DNA of 64,000 nucleotides, taken from contig CAVXUB010000005.1 of NCBI GenBank assembly GCA_963764805.1, positions 361,397-425,396 of the forward strand. Direction: 5' to 3'. Origin of the DNA: CAVXUB01 sp963764805 (GTDB lineage: Bacteria > Actinomycetota > Acidimicrobiia > Acidimicrobiales > Bog-793). Positions 47,687 through 56,160 of this stretch are shown piece after piece (positions within the stretch are counted from its first letter, which is position 1; every line of letters begins with the position of its first letter). Under the pieces are notes generated by a model. The model saw only the letters and a program-made list of their open reading frames with translations, ran no database searches and was not told the origin of the DNA. The position numbers were made by a program, and so were the translations under genes.

Positions 47687-49159
47687 TCACGAGAGACCGC
47701 GGCCGAGCGGGAGAGTGGCGAGCCTGCCCTCGTCCTGAGCGCCGTAGAGGCGGCGCAGCTCGAGATGAGCGAGCGCCGCCGCCCGCTCGACCGCCTCGCA
47801 GGAAGCCTCCAGCTCGTCGGTCCGGACGGCTGACACGGTGACGAAGCCGGAGAACCGGTACGAGGCGTGTCCTTCGGCGAGCTCGGCCTCCCGGCGTGTC
47901 ACGGCGGCCTGATCACGGGCGGCCCGTGCGGTGACCGCGAACCCGTGCTTCTCGCGCAGCGCCGCGTCGGCGGCGCCCGAGACGCGGGCACGCTCGGCCG
48001 AGCGGGTGGCGTCGAGCGGCGCGAGAGGAGCCATCGTCATCGACAGCGTCCGCCGCATGCTGGCTCCGGTTACGAGCGGGAGCAGGAACTCGGCGCCCAC
48101 GTCGACCCTTGGCCACTCGGCGATCCAGTACGTGGCGTGCCAAGCGCCGTCGGCTCGGAACGAGGACCATGCAGCCTCACACCCGAGCGGCCATGCGGAG
48201 GCCCGCGCCCCGCCCGGGCGGAGGGTGAGCTCCTCCGACATCAGGCGACGCAGCCCGTCGGCTCCCAACACGCCTTCAACGACGAGCTCGGCTTGCCCGA
48301 GGGCGCGCTCCAGGGCGTCGATCTCGCGGGCCAACCGGTCCGTCGCCGCGGTGCGGATGGCGGGGTCGCCCCGCATGCGGAGGCGCTGGGACTCCTTGAT
48401 GCAGACCGCCAGGTAGAGCTCGTGGCGCCAGCCGCCGGACTGGGCGGTCTCCAGGAGCCGCCGGTAGGACACCTGCTCGGGCGCCGTCTGCGGCGTCCCG
48501 GTCGTGGTCACCGCCTCGCGATAGGCGCGGGGGCCGGCGAGGTCGTCCGGCACGCACCGCTCCACCCATTGCAAGCGGTGCAACACGCTGCCGTCCCTGG
48601 CGAGTGTCGCCAGCACCCGCGCCCATCCCGAGACTCGGTCGTCGCGGTCCTCGTTCCCGAGCAGGGCGAAGCCGGCACCCGACACCGCCAGCACGGCCGT
48701 CAGCGTCTGGCAGCGGCGATCCCGTACCAGGCCGAAAGCCTGACCCTCGAAGCCGAGTTGGCCGGAGTCCTCGACCGACAAGCCGGCGAACGGACCACGA
48801 TCGGGAAGGAGCCCGCGGGTGCGGTTGGCGGCGGCGCTCCCGAGCCAGGGAACGCTGCTCCTCCAGCGGAGGGCACCGCGGGTCCACCGGGCGGCGTGCC
48901 GGGCGACGACCGGTACCCACTCGTCGGCGCTCCGACCGCGCACCGGCCAGCAGGCAAGCCCGACTCCGGCGAGCACGGCCAGCAGGGCCAGCACACCGCC
49001 GAGCACGCCCGGCGCCAGGCGCACGAGCAGCACGGCCGTCGCCAAACCGGCCGCCACCGCACCCACCTGGCCACCGCGCCACCCTGCCAGCAGGCCACGC
49101 TTCTCCCGCCCTCCGAGCTGGTAGCCCGAAGCCGGCCTCTCTCTGTCAGTTGCCACCAT
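47687..49159 (-). CDS. SCO6880-family protein of a T4SS-like module
   Basis: A 490-aa protein resembling the actinobacterial SCO6880 family that is found beside VirB4/VirD4-like ATPases. Two adjacent N-terminal helices (VGAVAAGLATAVLLVRLAPG and LALLAVLAGVGLACWP) resemble PrgI-type membrane domains. The remainder is soluble and looks like a VirB4 N-terminal domain without the ATPase. It overlaps the VirB6-like gene by 14 bases. Its role is inferred from neighbours. Confidence 0.7.
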   Translation of the reverse strand: MVATDRERPASGYQLGGREKRGLLAGWRGGQVGAVAAGLATAVLLVRLAPGVLGGVLALLAVLAGVGLACWPVRGRSADEWVPVVARHAARWTRGALRWRSSVPWLGSAAANRTRGLLPDRGPFAGLSVEDSGQLGFEGQAFGLVRDRRCQTLTAVLAVSGAGFALLGNEDRDDRVSGWARVLATLARDGSVLHRLQWVERCVPDDLAGPRAYREAVTTTGTPQTAPEQVSYRRLLETAQSGGWRHELYLAVCIKESQRLRMRGDPAIRTAATDRLAREIDALERALGQAELVVEGVLGADGLRRLMSEELTLRPGGARASAWPLGCEAAWSSFRADGAWHATYWIAEWPRVDVGAEFLLPLVTGASMRRTLSMTMAPLAPLDATRSAERARVSGAADAALREKHGFAVTARAARDQAAVTRREAELAEGHASYRFSGFVTVSAVRTDELEASCEAVERAAALAHLELRRLYGAQDEGRLATLPLGRGLS

Positions 49160-50567
49160 CGTCCCCCGAGGCCGACGCGCCGGCGCTTGGCCAGTTCGGA
49201 TGCGGCTTCAACGTCCGTGCCCTCGCCGCCACGTCCTCTCGAAACGTCTCCGGCGGCGGTGTCCCCGCCATGAACCCGACACTGCCCGGTGTGCTGGCGG
49301 CGGCGGCACCCGGGTCGCCGATCCCCGCATCCCCGCCGTCGCCGACGTCTCCGAAGCCGCCCGCGGGCATCCCGCCGCGCCGCGGCCCGGCTCCCTGTTG
49401 ACCCCCGGCGGAGGTCCCCCCTGCACCGCCCCCGCCAAACGAACCGGCGTGCGCGAGCAACCAGGACGACCCCGTACGGGCCGCCTCCCCACCGATCATC
49501 GAGGCCGGGCTCATCGGGCGGCGGGCGAGGCCCTCCAAGTGGCTGATCGCCCCCGACTCCATCAGCGGCACGAGCTTGAACAGCGCGTACGGCGCAAGCG
49601 TGGCCAGCAACAGCAGCGCCACGCCGGTGACGACGGCGTCGAGCCCCGAGAAGGAGCCCAGCTGGGCCACCGACAGCGCCAACACTGCGACGATCGCCAG
49701 CTTTGACACGACGAGCGCCGCCAGCACCTCCCCGAGGCGCCTTGCCCAGTGGGAGGTAACGGGCCAGATCAGGCCGACCATGACGATCGGCAGGAAGAGC
49801 GTCGCGATCTCGATGGACGCCGATCGCAGAGCCAGCTCCAGCCACAAGACGAAGGCGACCACGATCACCATGCCTCCGACGGCAGCGGCGACGGCGCTCC
49901 CGATCGCCCCCGTGATGTGAGGCAGGCCGGCGACGAAGTGGGCGAGATGGCTCAGACCCTCCGACGACGACACACCGGCGGCGTGCCACATGGCGCCGCA
50001 CACGCTGTCGACGGCCGCCAACGAGAGCTGGATCAACTGCACGATGCAGCCGGTGAACAGCAGTGACGTCGGGAGCTTCACCAGCACCATCCGCACGAGA
50101 AGCGAGCCATCGTGCTGCACCACCGCTTGGATGGTGGTGACGAGCACCAGCGGGAGGGCGATCGCTCCCCCGACGACCGCCATCACGGCCAGCTGGCGAG
50201 CGTAGAAAGGCGCCCCGATCTGCGGCGTCGTGGTGCTCGAGATGGCGTTCCCGAGCTCCCGCAGGAGGTATGTGGCTCCACCGACCAACCAGTTGCACAA
50301 GACGTCGAAGATGGTGCTGGCGATACCGTTCGTCGAGAAGGCATGCGTCAGGAGGGTGGCAAGCCCGGCGGTCGTCTCGGCGACGCCCTTCAGGACGTCC
50401 GTCAGCGAAGACGAGTGGAGGGTGATGTGGTGTGGCGCCGGCGGATGGTGGGCCGGGTGCAGCGGATGAGGTGCCGGGTGCGGTAGGTGGCGGGCGGAGT
50501 GCAGCGGACGGCGGGCGGAGTGCAGCGGACGGCGGGCGGGGTGCAGGGCACGACGGGTGGCCCGCAT
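49146..50567 (-). CDS. VirB6/TrbL-like polytopic membrane protein
   Basis: A 473-aa membrane protein with about six to seven helices (for example LAVMAVVGGAIALPLVLVTT, GSAVAAAVGGMVIVVAFVLW, IEIATLFLPIVMVGLIWPV, AVVTGVALLLLATLAPYALF). A Gly-rich C-terminal tail follows, as in TrbL/VirB6 channel proteins. The first ~45 residues are an odd His/Pro/Arg heptad repeat coded by a 21-bp tandem repeat; the true start may lie after it. ATG 50567 overlaps the stop of the DUF6112-like gene. Confidence 0.72.
   Translation of the reverse strand: MRATRRALHPARRPLHSARRPLHSARHLPHPAPHPLHPAHHPPAPHHITLHSSSLTDVLKGVAETTAGLATLLTHAFSTNGIASTIFDVLCNWLVGGATYLLRELGNAISSTTTPQIGAPFYARQLAVMAVVGGAIALPLVLVTTIQAVVQHDGSLLVRMVLVKLPTSLLFTGCIVQLIQLSLAAVDSVCGAMWHAAGVSSSEGLSHLAHFVAGLPHITGAIGSAVAAAVGGMVIVVAFVLWLELALRSASIEIATLFLPIVMVGLIWPVTSHWARRLGEVLAALVVSKLAIVAVLALSVAQLGSFSGLDAVVTGVALLLLATLAPYALFKLVPLMESGAISHLEGLARRPMSPASMIGGEAARTGSSWLLAHAGSFGGGGAGGTSAGGQQGAGPRRGGMPAGGFGDVGDGGDAGIGDPGAAAASTPGSVGFMAGTPPPETFREDVAARARTLKPHPNWPSAGASASGDDGGN
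50489..50552 (-). repeat. 21-bp tandem repeat coding a heptapeptide
   Basis: Three copies, two identical, of a 21-bp unit containing GGCGGGCGGAGTGCAGCGG on the plus strand. On the minus strand they code RPLHSAR-type heptapeptides at the N-terminus of the VirB6-like protein. Confidence 0.8.
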
Positions 50568-50900
50568 CAGCCGATGTGCTGTCCGGTCGAGAAGAAGAAG
50601 TTGATCAGCTCAGGCGCCGCCCCGATGACGAGGGCGGCGAGAGCCGAGACCACGACTGCCCGCCGGCCGGTCATCGAGAACTGGTAGTTGTTCGAATGGG
50701 CCCCCACCGCCCACGTGGCCGCTCCGACCACCAGCCCTGAGAAGGGACAAGAGCAGCGCCCACCAGCCGATGCCGTCGGCGATACGGCTGATCGAGCTCG
50801 CTCCGGGCAGCCCGCCCGGGTCGGGGCTCAAGTTGACCACCCCCGAAAGCGCGAGCGGGGCAAGGCGCGGTGCGGCGCCCATCAGAGAGACGATCGACAC
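50567..50900 (-). CDS. DUF6112-like small membrane protein, pilin-like (one apparent frameshift)
   Basis: Joined, this gives a ~110-aa protein with two helices: the N-part MSIVSLMGAAPRLAPLALSG to WWALLLSL, and the C-part GLVVGAATWAVGAHSNNYQF, RRAVVVSALAALVIGAAPEL and INFFFSTGQ. This matches the DUF6112 family that accompanies SCO6880-type genes and resembles VirB2-like pilins in size and layout. Removing one A from the plus-strand AA at 50742-50743 restores ALLLSLSGLVVGAAT, so a one-base insertion is likely. It is the first gene of the module. Confidence 0.68.
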
Positions 50901-50966
50901 GAGCTGCTCCTCCTTCGTCCTCGGCCACGGGTGCGGCCGGCGGTCCCAAGGGCGCGTTGCGCGAGG

Positions 50967-51012
50967 GGAGGCGGGGTACGCGAGGCGCGAGCGGAGGCGG
51001 GCTACGCGAGGC
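50967..51012. repeat. Imperfect direct repeat in the gap before the kinase gene
   Basis: A 20-bp sequence, GGAGGCGGGGTACGCGAGGC, recurs with one mismatch 26 bp later. The surrounding 285-bp gap (50901-51185) holds no gene I can support. Confidence 0.6.
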
Positions 51013-51185
51013 AGCAGGAGAGAGGGCGTCGCTCCGGCCGGGTGGAAGAGGTTAGGTGATATCCGGTGTCATTTCAAGAGGTCCTGCGCGCCGGCCATGA
51101 ATCGGGGGCCTTGCGGCAGGGAGGCTCAGCAGGAGCGGGTGATAGTCTCGGCAACGAGGTGCTGCTAGCGGGATATCGAGAGGCG

Positions 51186-52454
51186 ATGACCGGTTCGATC
51201 GTCATCCATCAACCGGCGGTCGCCATCGCAATCATCGGCGGAGCAGCGGTTCTCCTCGTCCTGCTGGCGTTCGCTGCCGGCAGCATCCGTGGCCGCCGCC
51301 CGATGCGCCAGCGCCTGCTGGCACTCTCTGCCCGCCTCGGGGCCGACGACCCGGACGTCGAGCCCAAGAAGGTGGACGAGGCGCTGACCGCCGTCGAGCG
51401 TGCCACGGACCGAGCCGCCGAGGCGGTGGCCGAATCCAGCTCCGACGCGATCCGCCTGCGCCGTGCTCTCGACACCTTGCCGCAGGCCGTGATCATCTCC
51501 GACGAGCACGGGGACCTCGCCTTCCGCAACGCCAGGGCGATCTCGTTGATGGCCAGCCGGCACGGAGACGCCTTGGCGGCGCAGGCCGTCGACGACCTGA
51601 TGACCACCACGGCCCAGGGCTCCTCCGACGAACGCACCCTGGAGCTGTACGGGCCGCCGCGCCGCACCCTCTCGGTGCGCACGCAGAGCATCGACAACGG
51701 GCAGCGTGCGCTCGGGATCATCGCCGTCATCGAGGACGTCTCCGACCGCCGACGGCTGGAAGAGGTGCGCAGGGACTTCGTCGCCAACGTCAGCCACGAG
51801 CTGAAGACGCCGATGGGGGCGCTGGGGCTGCTTGCCGAGACGCTGCTCAGCGAGACGGAGCCGGCGGTCGCCGAGAGGTTGGCGCAGAGGATCCACGCGG
51901 AGGCGTTTCGGGTGTCGAGGATCATCGACGACCTGCTCGACCTGTCGCGCATCGAGAGCGAAGAGTCCCCGCCGCGCGAGCCCGTCCTCGTGAACCTGGT
52001 GATGGCCGAGGCGAGCGAGCGCATCCGTGCGGCCGCCGAGCAACGGCGGGTGAAGATCATGCTCGACGAGCCCGATCCGCCAGTGGCCGTCATGGGTGAC
52101 CGCAGGCAACTGACCTCGGCCCTCTACAACCTGCTCGAGAACGCAGTGAAGTTCTCCTACGAGGACTCGACCGTCGACATCGTCGGCCGCGTAGAGGACG
52201 GCCACGAGGTGGTGATCGACGTCCGCGACCGCGGCATCGGGATCCCGGCGCGCGAGCTCGACCGCATCTTCGAGCGCTTCTACCGGGTCGACCATGGCCG
52301 TGGACGCTCCACGGGCGGGACTGGCCTCGGGCTCTCGATCGTTCGCCACGTGGCCAGCAACCACCACGGGAGCGTGCATGTCGAGTCCCGCGAAGGTGAG
52401 GGCTCGACCTTCACGCTCCGCATCCCGTTGCAACCGCAGAGGGCCGAGGCATGA
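51186..52454 (+). CDS. Sensor histidine kinase (SenX3/PhoR-like)
   Basis: Membrane kinase (422 aa from ATG 51186). One N-terminal helix (AIAIIGGAAVLLVLLAFAAG) is followed by a charged linker, a PAS-like domain (residues ~95-190, ALDTLPQAVIISDEHGDLAF) and the catalytic core. The H-box is FVANVSHELKTPMGAL, the N-box NLLENAVKFSYED, and the G-boxes DRGIGIPARE and GTGLGLSIVRHVASN. This layout is that of mycobacterial SenX3. It overlaps the response regulator by four bases. Phosphate sensing is plausible given pst and phoU in the window. Confidence 0.9.
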   Translation: MTGSIVIHQPAVAIAIIGGAAVLLVLLAFAAGSIRGRRPMRQRLLALSARLGADDPDVEPKKVDEALTAVERATDRAAEAVAESSSDAIRLRRALDTLPQAVIISDEHGDLAFRNARAISLMASRHGDALAAQAVDDLMTTTAQGSSDERTLELYGPPRRTLSVRTQSIDNGQRALGIIAVIEDVSDRRRLEEVRRDFVANVSHELKTPMGALGLLAETLLSETEPAVAERLAQRIHAEAFRVSRIIDDLLDLSRIESEESPPREPVLVNLVMAEASERIRAAAEQRRVKIMLDEPDPPVAVMGDRRQLTSALYNLLENAVKFSYEDSTVDIVGRVEDGHEVVIDVRDRGIGIPARELDRIFERFYRVDHGRGRSTGGTGLGLSIVRHVASNHHGSVHVESREGEGSTFTLRIPLQPQRAEA

Positions 52455-53312
52455 GCGTCGAGGACCTGCCGGCGCAGGGGCGGCCCGAGGAGGACCTGCC
52501 GGCGCAGGGGCGGCCCGAGGAGGATCTGCCGGCGCAGGCACGGCCCGAGGGTGCCCAGGGGCGGCCCGAAGGGACGAAGGTGCTCGTAGTCGAGGACGAG
52601 GAGTCGTTCCTGGAGGCGTTGCTGATCGGCCTTGAGCGGGAGGGTTTCGCTCCGACGGTGGCGCGTGACGGGGCCGAGGCGATCGCCAAGTTCGACGAAT
52701 CGCGACCTGAGGTCGTGCTGCTCGACGTGATGCTGCCGAAGATGTCGGGCATCGACGTCTGCCGTGCGATCAGGGCACGTTCCAACGTCCCGATCATCAT
52801 GGTCTCCGCCAAGTCGACCGAGATCGACACGGTCGTCGGCCTCGAGGTGGGAGCGGACGACTACGTCACCAAGCCTTACCGGCTGCGCGAGCTCGCATCC
52901 CGGATGCGTGCTGTGCTCAGGCGCTCCGACTCCCGTGACAGCCAAGGTGGTGATGCCGCCGAGACCTCCACCTCGGCGGGCCGCCGATGAGGACGGCTCG
53001 GAGGTGCTCGAGGTCGCTGGCGTACGCCTCGATCCCGACCGCCACGAGGTGACGGTGCGGGGCAACGAGGTGCGCCTGACCCGCAAGGAGTTCGAGGTCC
53101 TGGAGCTGCTCCTGCAGCACGCCGGCAGGCTCGTGACCCGCGACACCCTCATAGACAGGGTGTGGGGTGCCGATTACGTAGGGGACACCAAGACCCTCGA
53201 CGTGCACATCAAGCGCTTGCGGGCGCACGTGGAGGAGGACCCCTCCCGGCCGACGCTGATCACGACCATCCGAGGGCTCGGCTACCGGCTAGAGCGTCCG
53301 CGCACGAGCTGA
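52451..53312 (+). CDS. RegX3-like response regulator with N-terminal decapeptide repeats (one apparent frameshift)
   Basis: The partner of the kinase upstream. The receiver (KVLVVEDEESFLEALL, Asp in EVVLLDVMLPKMSGID, Lys in DDYVTKPYRLREL) is in one frame. The winged helix (LTRKEFEVLELLLQHAG, DTLIDRVWGADYVGD, TLITTIRGLGYRLE) is in another. The change is in the linker between about 52925 and 53000 and equals one extra base, probably an error. Before the receiver the frame codes three tandem EDLPAQGRPE-type decapeptides; translation may instead begin later, for example near 52579. The ATG overlaps the kinase stop (ATGA). Confidence 0.83.
52460..52549 (+). repeat. Three 30-bp tandem repeats in the response regulator 5' end
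   Basis: Three consecutive 30-bp units beginning GAGGACCTGCCGGCGCAGG (52460, 52490, 52520). The first two are identical. Each codes a ten-residue EDLPAQGRPE-type unit, and a partial fourth (AQGRPE) follows. Confidence 0.88.
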
Positions 53313-53322
53313 GGCTCCGGCA

Positions 53323-54306
53323 TTGCTTCCAGGGCAGTCGGACGACCGCGCCGCGGTTGGCGAAGTCACAGCTCTTCCGGCTGCGGTGTCGGTGGAGGGT
53401 CTAGTCGTTCGCTATGGGCACCGGGTAGCGGTGGACGGCATCAGTTTCGAGGCACGCGCAGGCGAGGTGACGGCACTGCTCGGTCCCAACGGTGCGGGAA
53501 AGACCACCACCGTCGAGACTCTCGAGGGGTACCGGCGGCCCGACTCGGGACGGGTACGGGTGCTGGGACTCGATCCGGTCGCCGATCAGCGGCGCTTGGT
53601 GCCGCGGCTCGGCGTGATGCTGCAGGGTGGAGGCCTCTACCCGGCGATGGGTGCCGCCGAGATGCTGCGACTGTTTGCCAGCTACTACGACGATCCCGTG
53701 CCTCCGGCCGAGCTGCTCTGCCTCCTCGGATTGGAGGACGTGGCGCGAACCCCGGCTCGGAGGCTGTCCGGCGGCGAGCGCCAACGTCTGGCACTCGCCC
53801 TCGCCCTGGTCGGCAACCCGTCCGTGTTGTTCCTCGACGAGCCGACGGCCGGGGTCGACCCGAACGGGCGCGTCGTCGTGCGGGGCGTCATCGAGGGCCT
53901 GCGCGAGCGGGGAGCCTGCGTCGTGCTCACGACTCACGAACTGGCAGAGGCTGAGCGTCTGGCCGACCGGGTGGTGATCGTCGATCACGGGCGGATCGTC
54001 GCCGAAGGGACACCCGGAGAGCTGACAGGTGGCGCGGCATCTATTCGTTTTGCTGCTCCTGCGGGGCTGGAGGTCACGGAGATGTCGGCGGCACTGGGGG
54101 CAGCGGTGCGGGAGCTGTCGCGGGGCGAGTATGAGGTCGACGCATCACCCAGCCCGGCGACCGTGGCCGCCCTCACCTCCTGGCTGGCCGAGCGTGAGAT
54201 CCAGATCGGCGACCTGCGTGCGGGGCGCCACCGGCTGGAGGACGTGTTCATGAGGCTCACCACCGACGCGGCGGAACCATCCGCCTCTGGCAGGCGGCGG
54301 CGGTGA
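53323..54306 (+). CDS. ABC exporter ATP-binding subunit
   Basis: ATPase of about 310-327 aa. Walker A is LLGPNGAGKTTTVETLEGY, the signature LSGGERQRLALALALVG, Walker B PSVLFLDEPTAGVDP and the H-loop LTTHELAEAE. The C-terminal domain ends LEDVFMRLT, typical of drug/lipid exporter ATPases. The start is unclear: TTG 53323 or a GTG in GEVTALPAAVSVEG. It follows the response regulator by 10 bases and overlaps the permease gene. Position beside ctaB/ctaA could hint at heme-related export, but that is inference. Confidence 0.85.
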   Translation: MLPGQSDDRAAVGEVTALPAAVSVEGLVVRYGHRVAVDGISFEARAGEVTALLGPNGAGKTTTVETLEGYRRPDSGRVRVLGLDPVADQRRLVPRLGVMLQGGGLYPAMGAAEMLRLFASYYDDPVPPAELLCLLGLEDVARTPARRLSGGERQRLALALALVGNPSVLFLDEPTAGVDPNGRVVVRGVIEGLRERGACVVLTTHELAEAERLADRVVIVDHGRIVAEGTPGELTGGAASIRFAAPAGLEVTEMSAALGAAVRELSRGEYEVDASPSPATVAALTSWLAEREIQIGDLRAGRHRLEDVFMRLTTDAAEPSASGRRRR

Positions 54307-55029
54307 GGTCGCAGGCGCTGGCCGCCCAGACCGCCGCCGAAGCGAGGCTCACCCTCAAGCGGGGCGAGACCCTGCTGGTCACGCTCGGGATACCGGTGAT
54401 GCTGCTGGTGTTCTTCTCACTGGTGCACGTCCTGCCGACCGGTACGGGACATCCGGTCGACTTCCTGGCGCCCAGCGTGCTGGCGCTGGCGGTGCTGTCG
54501 ACGGCGATGGTCAGCCTCGGGATCGCCACCGGCTTCGAGCGTTCCTACGGGGTCCTCAAGCGCCTCGGCACGACCCCTCTCGGCCGGGGCAGTCTCGTCG
54601 CCGCCAAGATCCTGGCCGTGCTCGCTGTCGAGGTGGTGCAGGTCGTCGTGCTGGTGGCGATCGCGTTCGCGCTCGGTTGGCGCCCGCATGCGGGAGCGCC
54701 GCTCGCGGTCGGCGTGGAGCTGTTGGGAACGGTGGCCTTTGCCGGGCTGGGGCTGCTGATGGCCGGCGGCGCTGAGAGCGGAGCTGACGCTCGCCGTCGC
54801 CAACGGTGTCTACGTCGTGCTGCTTCTCGTCGGGGGGATCGTGTTCCCGTTGTCCAAGTTGGGGGCGCTCACTCCGGCCGCCCGCCTCCTTCCCGCCGCC
54901 GCCCTCTCCGACGCGCTGCACGCCGCCCTCGGCAGTGGTCAGCCCGTGCGTCTGGAGGACTGGCTGGTGCTGGCAGTCTGGGCGGTGGCGGCGCCCGTGG
55001 CGGCGGCGGCGACGTTCCGCTGGGAGTGA
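54303..55029 (+). CDS. ABC-2 permease (one apparent frameshift)
   Basis: About 241 aa when repaired. The N-terminal part has VTLGIPVMLLVFFSLVHVLP, GIATGFERSYGVLKRLGTTP (the usual ABC-2 cytoplasmic motif) and KILAVLAVEVVQVVVLVAI. The C-terminal part, in the next frame, has RAELTLAVANGVYVVLLLVG and a last helix ending ATFRWE. Dropping one G from GGCGGCG near 54767 joins them as LLMAGALRAELTLAVAN, so a one-base insertion is likely. GTG 54303 overlaps the ATPase stop. Confidence 0.82.
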
Positions 55030-55039
55030 GCCCGCCGGC

Positions 55040-56026
55040 TCAGTGGAAGCGGACGACGACGTCCACGAGCATGGCCGCGAAGAGGATCGTCACGTACGTG
55101 ATCGAGTAGCGAAACAACCTCATCGCGCTCCCCGCCGTCTGCTCCTTCTGCAGCCTGAAGGCGTGCACCATGTAGCCGGCGCCGGAGAGAAGCGCCGCGA
55201 TGGTGTAGATCCAGCCCATCCTCGCCACGACAGCAAAGGCGAGCGAGACCCCGAACAGGAGGGCCGAGTAGATCACGATCTGGCGGGCCACCTGGCCAAT
55301 GGTCACGACTGCCGGCAGCATCGGGACGTGAGCGGCGCCGTAGTCCTCGCGATAGCGGACGGCCAGCGCCCAGAAATGCGATGGAGTCCAGACGAAGATC
55401 AGAGCGAAGAGCACCACCGGCGCCCACCCGAGGCGATCGGTGACGGCGGACCAGCCGATGAGTACCGGCACGGCACCGGCGGCACCGCCGATGACGATGT
55501 TCTGGGTCGAGCTGCGCTTCAGCCAGAGCGTGTAGACGAAGACGTAGAACAGCGTCGCCGAGATGGCGAGCGCCGCCGAGAGGAAGTTCACCCAGACCCA
55601 CAGCTCGACGAAGGCCGCCACCTCGAGCGCGAGAGCGAAGACGAGGCCCTGGCGCGGCGTCACGACTCCCGTCACGAGAGGGCGCTTGCGGGTGCGGTGC
55701 ATCACGGCATCGATGTCGCGGTCGACGTACATGTTGATGGCGTTGGCACCACCGGCCGCCAAGGTGCCGCCGATGAGAGTGGCGAGGATCAGCCAGCCCG
55801 ACGGGACGCCCCGGCGTGCCACGAACATCGTCGGAATGGTGGTGATGAGGAGGAGCTCGATGATGCGCGGCTTGGTGAGGGCGACGAAGCCGAGCAGGCG
55901 GTCAGCAAAGCCGATCCGGTTTGCCCCGGACGCCACGATCGGGCTGGGTGCGGGGGCGTGGGCCGAGGCCGGCACCCCAGCCGACAGGTCCGATGAGGCG
56001 AGCGGTACCTCGTAGGGGGACTCCAT
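55040..56026 (-). CDS. ctaB: Heme O synthase (protoheme IX farnesyltransferase)
   Basis: UbiA-family prenyltransferase (328 aa) adding a farnesyl tail to heme B to give heme O for the aa3 oxidase. The Asp-rich motifs are NAINMYVDRDIDAVMHRTRKRP and YREDYGAAHVPMLP, and the start LTKPRIIELLLITTIPTMFV is typical. It has seven to nine helices. ATG 56026 is used; the frame continues to 56251 without support. It is divergent from ctaA. Confidence 0.93.
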   Translation of the reverse strand: MESPYEVPLASSDLSAGVPASAHAPAPSPIVASGANRIGFADRLLGFVALTKPRIIELLLITTIPTMFVARRGVPSGWLILATLIGGTLAAGGANAINMYVDRDIDAVMHRTRKRPLVTGVVTPRQGLVFALALEVAAFVELWVWVNFLSAALAISATLFYVFVYTLWLKRSSTQNIVIGGAAGAVPVLIGWSAVTDRLGWAPVVLFALIFVWTPSHFWALAVRYREDYGAAHVPMLPAVVTIGQVARQIVIYSALLFGVSLAFAVVARMGWIYTIAALLSGAGYMVHAFRLQKEQTAGSAMRLFRYSITYVTILFAAMLVDVVVRFH

Positions 56027-56160
56027 TGCAGCGCACACGCTACCGCGGCCGAGCACCGCTTTGGCGAAACGCGACCGGTACGCGCCAGAACTTCGCGCTC
56101 CCTCGGAGCGTCGCCGTCTCCTGGCACCTTGCGCCTGACGGCGACCTAGCATGGGCGGCA

